The notes under the pieces are model-generated. The model made no database searches and had not been told where the DNA came from. It saw only the letters and a program-made list of their open reading frames with translations. This document shows, in pieces, positions 45,333 through 54,246 of a stretch of DNA of 64,000 nt. The translations under genes and the position numbers were made by a program. Position 1 is the first letter of the stretch, and the number at the start of each line of letters is the position of its first letter. This DNA comes from Phycisphaeraceae bacterium. Its GTDB lineage: Bacteria > Planctomycetota > Phycisphaerae > Phycisphaerales > UBA1924. The stretch lies in contig JAHBXH010000001.1 in the NCBI GenBank assembly GCA_019636555.1, positions 248,001 through 312,000 of the forward strand, given 5' to 3'.

Positions 45333-47993
45333 TCACGGACACAACAAGTTGTTGTACGCGACCACAAAGATCTGGAAGTCCGCATCATCTACCAGGCCGT
45401 CGTAGTTGAAATCCGCCGGACATCCGAACGGCATGCTCCCTTCCGCGCAATCCAGAATGTTGTACGCGTTGACAAAGATCGAAAAGTCCCCGTCTTCGAC
45501 CACGCCGTCGTTGTTCAGGTCGCACGGGCAGTACGCACGCTGCGTGAACGCCAGCCGCATCGCGATCGGACCCCATGTGCTGCCCGTCGTCGCGGCCGAC
45601 GTGCCGTAGTTGTAGATCGAAGAGCCGGTCGCCAGCGGCACGTTGCTCTGCCCATCCAGAAAAAGATTGCTGCCCGCCGTCAACGAACCCTGCCCGCGGA
45701 ACGTCACGCACAAATCGCCACCCGTGTAGACATACGCCCGCGTGAACGGCACGTACCACGCGTTCTCCCGCGGCGTCCCGAGCGCCGGATACGCGTTCGC
45801 CGGGACCGTCATCGGCCCCGACCGCACGATCACCTCGCCCGCGCCGATGTTGTTCGCGTACGTCGTGCTGATCGAAAGCGGCCCGTGCGTCGCCGGCGCA
45901 ATCGACACATCAAACTGCGTCAGGTTCGTATCCGCCGTCGGAATGCCCGTGGCATTGTTTCCATCGGCGCGCAAACTGAACCCTGTAATCGCCGACCCCA
46001 CCGTCACCGTCTTGAGCTGGCTCGCCGGGATGATCGTCTGCACCGAGTAATTCGAGACAAACGGCAGGTTCCACGCACTGTTCCCCTCCGCCGTCGCCAG
46101 GCTGTTGGGCGTCATCACCGACGGGATATACCCCAGCTTCATCGCCGTACCCGTGTAATTAGCGAAATAGAAGGACCCATTCACCGCGCCAACGCTGGGC
46201 GAAAAAACAGTGCGATTGGTCGCGAGCGTTCCGAAGAGCGCTTCCGGACTCCCGAGCGCGCCGCTCAGCCCCGTGTGGCGGATCGTGATGCACAGCGGCC
46301 CGCCTTTATAGACAAAGCTCTTCTGGAACTGCACGATCTTCCCGAAGTTCCCGTTCGAGCCTGCGGGCATGACATTCGCCGGAACGAACAGCCCGCCGGA
46401 ATACACGACTACCTTGTCCGCTCCCTCGTTGGTCGCAAAGGACGTGCTCATCCCGCTCGGAGGCGCCTTCGCCGTGCTGACGGTCAACTCAAAGCTCGCC
46501 GCAGTCACATCCGAGCTTGGTCCAGCGCCCTCCGAGGCGATCTGCCTGAGCCAGAGTGAATCGATCACGCTCCCCGGCGGGATGTACTTCAGTTCCGACG
46601 CCGAGAGGATGGTCTGCAAGACCGGAGAAAGAGTGATCCCGAAAGCGTCCGCTCCCGGCGACAACTGATTCAAGGGCGAACTCGTCCCCGCGTCCACGCT
46701 GTACATCGTCGTCAGATACGACGATGAGCCGGACGTGACGGCTGCGATGCTCGAATTCGTTTGCCACCCCTGAACGTCCACGTTGTATCCGCTCTGCCCA
46801 ATTCCGAGTGCGTCCATAAACCCGGCGCTTCCCGAGTTCTGTCCGGTATGCCGAACGACCGAAAGCAGCGGCCCGCCCCGGTAGTGATACGCATTCGAAA
46901 ACGCCAACTCAGGACCGAACGGCGCCGTCGCCGCGCTCCCCTTGGGCTGAAAACTTCCCATCGGGAAACCAAGAGCTCCGGAACGCACCGTCACCGCGTC
47001 GGCACCCACGTTGTTCGCGACCGTCTGCGACAGCGCGCCCGGCGCATTGTTCGATCGCGACAACTGCACAACGAACTGGCTGTAGCTCGCCACCGCTCCC
47101 GGCCAGGGTGCTCCGTTCGAAGCCGACAATCTCCACGCCAAACCCACAAAATCCGATCCCGGTCCGATCGTGTCGAACTGGTTCGCCGCGGCAACCGCCT
47201 GCTGCGTGAACTCCGAAGTCCACATCAGCACGCCGTCACCAGACGGCCCCGGCGCGCCCGCAAACCGGTCCGCCACGATCACCTTCGTCACGCCCTTCGC
47301 CAGATCCACCGCCGGCGGCGTGAACGTCAGCCGCACGATCAGGCCCCCGGCGGTCTGAAAATTCGCGGTCGTCGCATTCGCGTCGCCGGTGTTGTGAACC
47401 TCATGCTGCGAACTCCCGCTCGAAGTGGAATCCGCATACGCCGCAAACGTGCTCGACGGGCTTACTACCCGCAAAAGAATCACCAGCGGCCCGCCGTTGT
47501 ACACATACCCTGTTGTGAACGAAATCACCGGACCCCATGGCTCCGGCACGCCCGCTCCGTTGTTCAGCCACTGGTACGCGCCCGCCGCGACGCCCAGCGA
47601 CCCGCTCCGCACCGCCACGGGGTTCACCATGTTCGTCGCAAAGTTGGTCGACATCGTCAGAGGCGTCAGCGACGAAGTCGCCATCGTCACGTCGTACCGC
47701 GTCACCGTAAAGCCCGACGTGGGAAAAGTGGACGAAGCGCTCTTTTCCAGCCGCATCTGCATCCCGGTGATCACGCTCCCCGAAGGAATCCCCGTCAGCA
47801 GATCCGCGCCGTACATCACCTGGTACGTCCCCGCGGTGTAGTTTGCCAGCGGGATCGAGTTCGCGCCTGTACCAGCCGTGTCGTTGCTCGCCGGGGGCAA
47901 CGTCTGAAGAACCTGCCCCAGCGCCGTCGCGCTCCAAAGCACCGCGCCGCACACAACCGCACACCGCGCCAACCCGCTACGCATCGTCTTCAT
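45333..47993 (-). CDS. Secreted protein with four ~200-residue modules and dockerin-like tail
   Basis: 886 residues: signal peptide (CAVVCGAVLWSATALG), then four modules of the family shared with 39705 and 54247. Module landmarks are LLTGIPSGSVITGMQMRL, FDTIGPGSDFVGLAWRL, LKYIPPGSVIDSLWLR and LKTVTVGSAITGFSLR, each ending in a 'YxGGxLxxxxR' strand. The tail is the NILDCAEGSMPFGCPADFN type with an extra cysteine before the first half (CPCDLN), giving five. No enzymatic motif seen. Confidence 0.8.
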   Translation of the reverse strand: MKTMRSGLARCAVVCGAVLWSATALGQVLQTLPPASNDTAGTGANSIPLANYTAGTYQVMYGADLLTGIPSGSVITGMQMRLEKSASSTFPTSGFTVTRYDVTMATSSLTPLTMSTNFATNMVNPVAVRSGSLGVAAGAYQWLNNGAGVPEPWGPVISFTTGYVYNGGPLVILLRVVSPSSTFAAYADSTSSGSSQHEVHNTGDANATTANFQTAGGLIVRLTFTPPAVDLAKGVTKVIVADRFAGAPGPSGDGVLMWTSEFTQQAVAAANQFDTIGPGSDFVGLAWRLSASNGAPWPGAVASYSQFVVQLSRSNNAPGALSQTVANNVGADAVTVRSGALGFPMGSFQPKGSAATAPFGPELAFSNAYHYRGGPLLSVVRHTGQNSGSAGFMDALGIGQSGYNVDVQGWQTNSSIAAVTSGSSSYLTTMYSVDAGTSSPLNQLSPGADAFGITLSPVLQTILSASELKYIPPGSVIDSLWLRQIASEGAGPSSDVTAASFELTVSTAKAPPSGMSTSFATNEGADKVVVYSGGLFVPANVMPAGSNGNFGKIVQFQKSFVYKGGPLCITIRHTGLSGALGSPEALFGTLATNRTVFSPSVGAVNGSFYFANYTGTAMKLGYIPSVMTPNSLATAEGNSAWNLPFVSNYSVQTIIPASQLKTVTVGSAITGFSLRADGNNATGIPTADTNLTQFDVSIAPATHGPLSISTTYANNIGAGEVIVRSGPMTVPANAYPALGTPRENAWYVPFTRAYVYTGGDLCVTFRGQGSLTAGSNLFLDGQSNVPLATGSSIYNYGTSAATTGSTWGPIAMRLAFTQRAYCPCDLNNDGVVEDGDFSIFVNAYNILDCAEGSMPFGCPADFNYDGLVDDADFQIFVVAYNNLLCP

Positions 47994-49015
47994 AAATGTT
48001 CTCCCCGCGAAAGTTCATTCCAGCCTAACAGACGACCGCCCCCTGGCAAGAACGGTTTTCCGCAAAAACCCCGGGTGCGCTTGGAGCTTTCGCAAACCAC
48101 CCGCTGGACCGTGCGGGGGCTTCGAAATCCCGATCAAAGGGCACACCCCGCCGGGATTCGGGCGCCTTCCGAGCCCATCTTCGCTCCGCATCAACGGCAA
48201 TCTCGCCGCGCGCTCGCGTCACCGTCGCGGCACAAAAGCTCTCGCCGCTCCTCCATCTTTTCTCAGCGCCCGGTGCCCCGTCTCCACCCCCGCGGCCTTC
48301 TCGCGAGCCTTCCTCTACGCCCTTCTGTCTTTCCCGTTCTTCACCTCTTCTCTGTGCCCTTGTATGTTGTATTGCCGCCGTGTGATCCGCTGTGCCTCTG
48401 CGGTGAATTCCACGGCGCCCCCTCGGCAACTCATCCAGCATATTCCACTCCCTCGAGTGGATCGCGCGGCATGATCGTTCAAAGCAATCCCTTCACCGCG
48501 AAGCGGTGACGCTGAGTAGCCGGGGTCGCCGCGTCCCGCGGCACCCGCGCAAAGCAGCCCCAGAATCCCGCACCGCGTTGCGGTGCTGGTGAACATATCT
48601 GCAACGCTCCACCGTGACAATCACACCAAGTTCTCGCCCACCCCCCGCCCGAAAGGGCGCACGCCCATTGCCGGCAGTTTCAACTGCCGGTCCGCGCCAC
48701 CACCAATCTCCTTTCCCCCAAAATCCCCTTCCTGAATCCCTGTCTGCGAGGTGGGGGAGCAGACACAAACCAGTTTTTCTATTGTCCGGCGCGACGACAC
48801 CGTTCGATGCGCACATTCACGCCATTGTTCTTGGCGATTTCATCTCGTTTTTGTGAACTCCCGGCCCGGTTTGGAGCGCGCCTGTTGCGACCAGTTTCGG
48901 TGGCCATTTGCCGCCGTCCAACGATTCGGTCGTTATCAAAGATTCGCGAACGATCTTGCAAGCGAATCGGAGTTGTCAGATGGCTCGCAAGTTCGTACCC
49001 TACGGTGAGGTTTTC
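47994..49015. other. 1-kb non-coding stretch with repeat DNA ahead of the defence genes
   Basis: No credible coding frame; the long + strand frame here is the antisense shadow of the neighbouring gene running on. The left part (48270-48411) is a degenerate copy of a dispersed repeat containing TGTGCCTCTGCGGTGAA; 48445-48690 holds four short palindromes. The last ~200 bp should contain the promoter for the ATPase gene. Confidence 0.65.
48445..48690. repeat. Cluster of four short palindromes (REP-like)
   Basis: CCACTC-cctc-GAGTGG (48445-48460), TCACCGC-gaa-GCGGTGA (48493-48509), GCACCGC-gtt-GCGGTGC (48570-48586) and CCGGCAGTT-tc-AACTGCCGG (48671-48690). All are perfect stems with 2-4 nt loops and without T-tracts. 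Confidence 0.75.
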
Positions 49016-50236
49016 ATGGACACTCGCAGCATAACTCGCTTGGCGCTACGCAATTACAAAAGCGTCGAGTCCTGCGAAATCGAGTTTGCTCCGCTCACGA
49101 TTCTCGTCGGAAGAAATGGCGTAGGCAAGAGCAACATTCTCGACTCGCTCCGGTTTACGACCGACGCAGTGAACACCACGCTTGAATTCGCCATCCGCGA
49201 GCGCGGGGGAATCGACCAGGTTCGCCGCAAATCACTCGGCGGTCGGCCCACTCATCCCGGCGTGGCGCTCCGACTGCGAACCTCTCTTGGTGAGGCGGAG
49301 TATTCCTTCCGCATCGCGGCAGTAAAAGGCCTGGCGTTCCGCGTCGACAAAGAATCGTGCCGAATGATCGAGCCCGACGGCGCGATCCGGCACGAGTTTG
49401 AAATTGACAACGGGGAAGTGCGCAAGTGGACTCTGCGATCCGCCGCCCCGGCCGTTTCGCCCGACCGCCTATTTCTTGTTGCAGCCTCAGGACAACCCGA
49501 GTTTCGCCCCGTTTGGGATGTTCTGCGCAGAATGACCTTTCATAACCTGAATCCCGAAGCGATGAAGTTGCCAACTCGCCCCGAACCCGGGGAACTTCTG
49601 GCGCACGATGGAAGAAACCTTGCCAGCGTCATCAAGCAACTCAAGGCGAGCAACGGCGGGCGCCTGGACCGTGTTCTGCAGTTCATGCGGGCCATCGGTG
49701 TGCCCATAACAAAGATTGATCACAAACAAGCCGGAACGCTCGAAACCATCGAAGTCTCGCAGGAAATGACCGTTCCAGAAGGTCTTCGGAATTCAAACTT
49801 CGATGCCATTTCTCTTTCCGACGGTACGATCCGCGCTTTGGGCATACTCGTCTCACTTGTCTCTGCCGGAGCGTCGAAGTCCGCCGGCCCCACCCTGATC
49901 GGGATTGAAGAACCCGAAACCGCGCTCCATCCTGCGGCCGCGGGCGCATTGATGGAGGCGCTCTCAGAGGGTTCTGAATCCACCCAGATTATCGTCACCT
50001 GTCACAGCCCGGACCTTTTGGATCACGAAAGCGTTTCGCACGACATGATCCGTCCGGTTTTGCTGGACAACGGTCGCACCGTCGTCGGACGCCTCAGTCC
50101 GCACAAAGCCGAGTTGCTCGGAAAGCACCTTTCCACTGCGGGCGAATTACTTCGCATCGACCAGCTCGAACCCGATCCGGCCGACCTGAAACGACAGGAA
50201 GAAGCCAGGGGCACGTTCTACGAGGCCCCGGAATGA
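49016..50236 (+). CDS. AAA/ABC-type ATPase, OLD-like, of a two-gene defence candidate
   Basis: 406 residues. Walker A GRNGVGKS at 32-39 after the typical OLD/RecF N-terminus (ITRLALRNYKSVESCEIEFAPLTILVG), an ABC signature-like LSDGTIR, Walker B LIGIEEPETALHPAA and an H-loop in IIVTCHSPDLLD. It belongs to the AAA_21/OLD-like ATPases that lack their own Toprim domain. The next gene overlaps by four bases and supplies a Toprim-like DUF4276 protein, so the pair is a split version of the OLD design used in several phage-defence systems. ATG 49016 follows GAGGT; 48980 is a possible earlier start. Confidence 0.85.
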   Translation: MDTRSITRLALRNYKSVESCEIEFAPLTILVGRNGVGKSNILDSLRFTTDAVNTTLEFAIRERGGIDQVRRKSLGGRPTHPGVALRLRTSLGEAEYSFRIAAVKGLAFRVDKESCRMIEPDGAIRHEFEIDNGEVRKWTLRSAAPAVSPDRLFLVAASGQPEFRPVWDVLRRMTFHNLNPEAMKLPTRPEPGELLAHDGRNLASVIKQLKASNGGRLDRVLQFMRAIGVPITKIDHKQAGTLETIEVSQEMTVPEGLRNSNFDAISLSDGTIRALGILVSLVSAGASKSAGPTLIGIEEPETALHPAAAGALMEALSEGSESTQIIVTCHSPDLLDHESVSHDMIRPVLLDNGRTVVGRLSPHKAELLGKHLSTAGELLRIDQLEPDPADLKRQEEARGTFYEAPE

Positions 50237-50814
50237 CCGCTGATTATGTACTCGCAACGATCGTTGAAGGGCACGGGGAAGCCGACGCTGTTCCAATTCT
50301 CATTCGCCGTCTCTATCCCGCTTTCATTGTGCCGCGACCGATCCGTGTGAAACGGCAGCGGATCGTCGCTCAAGAGGAGCTGGCTCACTACGCCAATATC
50401 GCGGAGAGCAACATAAAGCAGGGGGGCGGCATTGGAGGTGTGCTGCTCCTCCTTGATGCAGACGACGACTGCGCCGCGCAACGCGGGCCCGAATTCGAGA
50501 AGATGATCGCAAAAACGCTTGGCCATCGCCGTTCAAAATGTGTGCTCGCCGTGCGAGAATTTGAATCATGGCTCGTCGCCGGTGATCTGGATAGCCCGGA
50601 ACTTTCGGACGAGAGTCGAGGAACCAAAGGCTGGCTCAAGAAGAAGTACGGCCGATACCAACCCACAGCCGACCAGCCGCGCTTGTCACAAAGTATGAAT
50701 ATCGAGAAGGCAGAGAATGTGTCTCGATCGTTTCGGCGCATGCTCAAAGTGCTCAAGGAATTCGATCAGGATCCAGCACGACACGCAACGTGTCCACCGT
50801 GCCCGCCCCCTTAA
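50233..50814 (+). CDS. DUF4276 (Toprim-like) protein paired with ATPase
   Basis: 193 residues. The N-terminal VEGHGEADAVPILIRRL (E12, E16) and the later LLLLDADDDC match the acidic positions of Toprim-like DUF4276 proteins; the segment VLAVREFESWLVA is a family hallmark. Such proteins are thought to be nucleases acting with the neighbouring ATPase. Translation is coupled (ATGA overlap). The C-terminus (CPPCPPP) runs into the convergent restriction gene 34 bp away and may be slightly frayed. Confidence 0.8.
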   Translation: MTADYVLATIVEGHGEADAVPILIRRLYPAFIVPRPIRVKRQRIVAQEELAHYANIAESNIKQGGGIGGVLLLLDADDDCAAQRGPEFEKMIAKTLGHRRSKCVLAVREFESWLVAGDLDSPELSDESRGTKGWLKKKYGRYQPTADQPRLSQSMNIEKAENVSRSFRRMLKVLKEFDQDPARHATCPPCPPP

Positions 50815-50848
50815 ACGCAGGTTTGAGACACACACGAAGAAGCGCCCC

Positions 50849-53800
50849 CTACACCCTCTCCCCATTCATCCTCAGCAAATTCCCCAGAACCCGCTCCTCG
50901 ACCTCTCCCCGCCTCTTCTCAAGCGCGTGCCCCGATGGCAGCGGCTGCCCCGCACCCGTCTCGACCCACACCTCCGCCCAGTCCTCTTTCCACCCGCCCT
51001 TCGGATCGACCGCCGCGTAAGCCGCAAGCACAGCCCGATCCAGCCGCTCGTGCGCCAGGCGAAGCCACGTCGGCCGCTCGTTGTACAGATTGGTCAGCGT
51101 GCGCTTCTTCAGCTTGGGGTCCTGCGCCGCCGCGGCCATGATCGCCGACTGACGGATCAGCGCCCGCGCCTCCCGCGGCACATCCTCAAACGTGTCCGCC
51201 GCATCAATCCGCTTCGCGATCGGCTCGATCCACTCCGGCGGATTCAGCCAGCGCTCGCGCTGCGTGTCGAGGTCTTTCGCGGCAGCAGCAATCGCCTTGT
51301 ACGCATCGTGCGTCGTCGGCTCTTTGCCGGGTGCCCACGGAAGCGGAAAAGTCTCGAAACAGGTCGTGGGGGTGTAGCGGAAGCCCGATTCGGCTTCACG
51401 CAGTTGTGTACCCATGCGCCGTGCCCACAGCTCGTGAATCGACGAATGCAAGAATCCAAAGAAACAGTCATCTTGCCGAGCAAAAACGATGAGCTGATGG
51501 TCGGCCAAGACGTGCGCCGGAAGCCACGCGAAGATGCGATACTTGGTCAGATTCGGAGTTACAAGCACGCGCTCCAGCTTGCTTGTAGCGGATCGCATGG
51601 CGGGACGCGGTTCCACGTGAATCCACCAGCGTTGCGCGTAAGACACTCGCCGATTCAGCGAACGCATCGGCTTGACGTTCTCTTCCACGAATGCAAAGGG
51701 CGCGTCATGCTTCGCCGCCTCAGCCTTCGACATGTCCACGCCGAAATCAATGATCCACATGGACCGCCATCGTCGGGTGAAGTCTGAACCGTTCACCCAC
51801 GGCATAACAACCTGGTAGTTCTTCGCGTCCGATGGATTTGGTGTGCCCAGAAGAGAGCGAGCAATTTCAAGGCTAATGTCGAAGGGACCGCCCTTCGTAT
51901 CGCCCATGAATCCGATATCAGCGTTGTCGGAGATACGACTCGCCGTGGTGAGATTGGCGCCGGTTGCTAGGTCCGGCGTGATGTCCGCGACGTTCCTGCC
52001 ATCGAGTCGCCGATCGGACTGCGTGCCGCTATCGAATCCGATCATTGAAACTTGCACTGCCGCACCATCCAGCACCCATTCGCGATCAGACCACGCCATG
52101 AAGATGTTGCCGCTCTCCTTGATCCGTTCCAGCACAGTTCGGTTGTCCCCGCCGCGGATTCCCTGCGTCGCCAGCAGCCCCGCGCGCACCTCCTTGTGTT
52201 TTTCAATCGCGCGCCGCGCGAGTTCAAACCAGTAGCAGCAAAGGTCGCTCGTCTTCGGCAGGTCATACGCACCGAACATCGCCTGGATGTACGTCTCTTC
52301 AAGGCCGTTCTGCCGGAACACCTTCGACCCAAGAAACGGCGGATTCCCGATGATGAAGTCCGCCTCCGGCCACTCTGCCGCTTGCGCCAGCGGCTCGCCG
52401 TTCTTGCCAACTTTGAGGATCGCATCACGGTTCTCGATCGTGCTGAGGTTCGAAAGGATCGGATTGCTCGGCGGGTTGAACCCGTTGTCCCGCATCCACT
52501 GCAAATACCCGATCCAGATCACCACCTGCGCCAGTTCTGATGCGTACGGGTTGATCTCGATCCCGCGCAGTTGCGTCGGCCTCACCCGCGGGATCAGCCC
52601 CAGCCCGATCTCCGGTTTCGCGGCAAACGTGATGACTTCTTTCTCGAGTTCGAGCAGTTTCTGGATGGCCACGTACAGAAAGTTGCCGCTGCCGCAGGCC
52701 GGGTCCAGCACGATGAGCGACGACACGCGATCGAGAAACCCCGTGATCAGTGCCTCGATGTCGCTCCGCATCTTGGCAATCTGCTTCTTCAGGGGCGAGG
52801 TCTTGTCGCTCAGCGCCTTCTTCACCAGCGGGGCGCGCTTTTCAAGCAGCGCCGAAACCTTCGCGCGCGTCTCCGCCCACTCCCGTCGCAAAGGCTCCAG
52901 GATCACCGGCTCAACCACCAGCAGAATGTCCTCGCGGCTGGTGTAGTGCGCGCCGATCTGCGATCGCTTCGCCGGGTCCAGCGATCGCTCGAAGAGCGTG
53001 CCGAAGATGGCGGGTTCCACGCTCCCCCAATCCTGCGCCGCCGCAAGATTCAAGAGACCCACTTCCCCCTCGGTCAGTTCGAGCGCCGGCTTGTCATCAA
53101 ACAGCCCGCCGTTGAAGTACGCGATGTCGTCGTTGCCGTACGGGCCGCCCGTGCGCATCGCGCCAAAGAGCGCTGTCAGCCGGGGCGTCAGTTTCGCCGG
53201 CTCGTGGTGGAACTTCTCGAGCAGCTTCTTGAACACATGATCCGGGAGGAGCTTCACATCCTCCGCGAAAAGGCAGAACATGCACTTCATCAGAAAGTGC
53301 GCCGCCTCGTGCGGATCGTTCCCCCGCTTACGTAAACCTTCAGCGATCTTGCCGAGCTGCGCCGCAACGTCCTGCGTGATCTTCTCAGCCGTGATGGTGG
53401 GCCGGAACGACTCCGGGTCGGTGAACGCCCGCCGCAGCAAGTCGAGCGACCTGGGCTGGTCCATGTCGGCCAGCGCAATCGTGTGTACTTCTTTCTTCGT
53501 CCCCGTGAAGTTGGTGTGGATCTCGGTGCGCGCAATGTCCGAAACGATCAGCAGGGGCGGGCTTTCCAGCGCTTCGCGGTACTGAAGCAACTGCCGATAC
53601 GCCTCATCCAGCGACTTGTATTTGTCCTTCCGCTTGTACTCCCACCCAAACTTGCTTTTCCACCACACGTCGGCGAAGCCCCGATCGCCCTTGCTCCCCT
53701 TGCTCGCGCTCCCCGCAACCTCCACGCCCTTCTCAAACGCATACTCCGCGCCCGTCGCATCGTGCTCGGCCGGAGTTGGCTGCCCGAGCAGGCGGCACAG

Positions 53801-53881
53801 ATCAATGAAATGTTCCTGGCTTGCAGCGCGCTCGGGCAAGTCAACACGGGACCACTTGGAGACAAATTGGGCTGGATTCAT
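50849..53881 (-). CDS. Type IIG/IIL restriction-modification enzyme (MmeI-like)
   Basis: 1,010 residues from the ATG at 53881 (MNPAQFVSKW). One chain combines an N-terminal PD-(D/E)xK-type nuclease (D71 ... E81-Y-K83 in GFADVWWK...WEYKRK), a helical linker, an adenine-N6 methyltransferase (motif I DPACGSGNFLY near 392, motif IV IIGNPPF near 510) and a C-terminal target-recognition region. This is the layout of MmeI/type IIL enzymes, in which one polypeptide cleaves foreign DNA and methylates self DNA. DISARM/BREX methylases are similar in part, but no partner genes for those systems are present. An upstream in-frame extension to 54010 is unlikely, as it overlaps the terminator. Confidence 0.87.
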   Translation of the reverse strand: MNPAQFVSKWSRVDLPERAASQEHFIDLCRLLGQPTPAEHDATGAEYAFEKGVEVAGSASKGSKGDRGFADVWWKSKFGWEYKRKDKYKSLDEAYRQLLQYREALESPPLLIVSDIARTEIHTNFTGTKKEVHTIALADMDQPRSLDLLRRAFTDPESFRPTITAEKITQDVAAQLGKIAEGLRKRGNDPHEAAHFLMKCMFCLFAEDVKLLPDHVFKKLLEKFHHEPAKLTPRLTALFGAMRTGGPYGNDDIAYFNGGLFDDKPALELTEGEVGLLNLAAAQDWGSVEPAIFGTLFERSLDPAKRSQIGAHYTSREDILLVVEPVILEPLRREWAETRAKVSALLEKRAPLVKKALSDKTSPLKKQIAKMRSDIEALITGFLDRVSSLIVLDPACGSGNFLYVAIQKLLELEKEVITFAAKPEIGLGLIPRVRPTQLRGIEINPYASELAQVVIWIGYLQWMRDNGFNPPSNPILSNLSTIENRDAILKVGKNGEPLAQAAEWPEADFIIGNPPFLGSKVFRQNGLEETYIQAMFGAYDLPKTSDLCCYWFELARRAIEKHKEVRAGLLATQGIRGGDNRTVLERIKESGNIFMAWSDREWVLDGAAVQVSMIGFDSGTQSDRRLDGRNVADITPDLATGANLTTASRISDNADIGFMGDTKGGPFDISLEIARSLLGTPNPSDAKNYQVVMPWVNGSDFTRRWRSMWIIDFGVDMSKAEAAKHDAPFAFVEENVKPMRSLNRRVSYAQRWWIHVEPRPAMRSATSKLERVLVTPNLTKYRIFAWLPAHVLADHQLIVFARQDDCFFGFLHSSIHELWARRMGTQLREAESGFRYTPTTCFETFPLPWAPGKEPTTHDAYKAIAAAAKDLDTQRERWLNPPEWIEPIAKRIDAADTFEDVPREARALIRQSAIMAAAAQDPKLKKRTLTNLYNERPTWLRLAHERLDRAVLAAYAAVDPKGGWKEDWAEVWVETGAGQPLPSGHALEKRRGEVEERVLGNLLRMNGERV

Positions 53882-53981
53882 TGGAGACAAGTAACGCGAG
53901 GGATTAAGAAGAGGTTGGAAGAATACAAGAACGGGAGAGGCGGGGCGCTTCGCCGGCAAAGGCCGTTCTCGCGGCCCCAAC

Positions 53982-54007
53982 AAAAAACCGGCCCCCAAAG
54001 GGGCCGG
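53982..54007 (-). terminator. Rho-independent terminator, leftward
   Basis: On the minus strand CCGGCCCC, 4-nt loop, GGGGCCGG is followed by TTTTTT. It lies about 240 bp after the 54247-57474 gene and 100 bp before the restriction gene start, so it ends the former transcript. Confidence 0.85.
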
Positions 54008-54026
54008 CAATTCGCATCATCTATTC

Positions 54027-54078
54027 AACCTCTTCTTTGTGCCCTTTGTGTCCTTCGCGCCTTGGTGGTGAAATCCCC
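54027..54078. repeat. Dispersed repeat copy (TTCTTTGTGCCC...GGTGGTGAA type)
   Basis: A degenerate 50-bp copy of a family whose other copies are at 48270-48411 and, in the opposite orientation, at 63706-63760. The family shows the phrase 'cttcgcgcc-ttggtggtgaa'/'ttcaccgcagagg'. Confidence 0.6.
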
Positions 54079-54141
54079 AGCGCCCTCATCCGCGGCAACC
54101 CCCTGAGCGCCCGATCCATCGTGCCCAGCGCTCTGCCCCTT

Positions 54142-54183
54142 GATACCTCGACACCTCGACACCTCGACACCTTGACACCTCTT
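54142..54183 (-). repeat. Octamer array GAGGTGTC
   Basis: About five units of GAGGTGTC/AAGGTGTC on the minus strand, directly adjoining the heptamer array at 54186. Further copies at 61374, 61611 (opposite strand), 62426 and 63905. Confidence 0.8.
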
Positions 54184-54185
54184 CC

Positions 54186-54234
54186 GAGTGCCAAGTGCCA
54201 AGTGCCAAGTGCCTAGTGCCCAGTGCCCAGTGCC
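54186..54234 (-). repeat. Heptamer array, seven GGCACTN units
   Basis: On the minus strand: two GGCACTG, one GGCACTA, three GGCACTT and one GGCACTC, beginning 12 bases after the stop of the 54247 gene. Confidence 0.92.
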
Positions 54235-54246
54235 TCCCCCTCCCCC

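Noticed and set aside
46761..48509. 582-residue rightward frame reaching into the 47994-49015 gap
   Set aside because: Mostly antisense to the four-module gene, low complexity beyond it, no ribosome binding site.
50849..53881. BREX PglX or DISARM methylase
   Set aside because: Shares the methyltransferase core, but a nuclease motif is present at the N-terminus and none of the partner genes of those systems is nearby.
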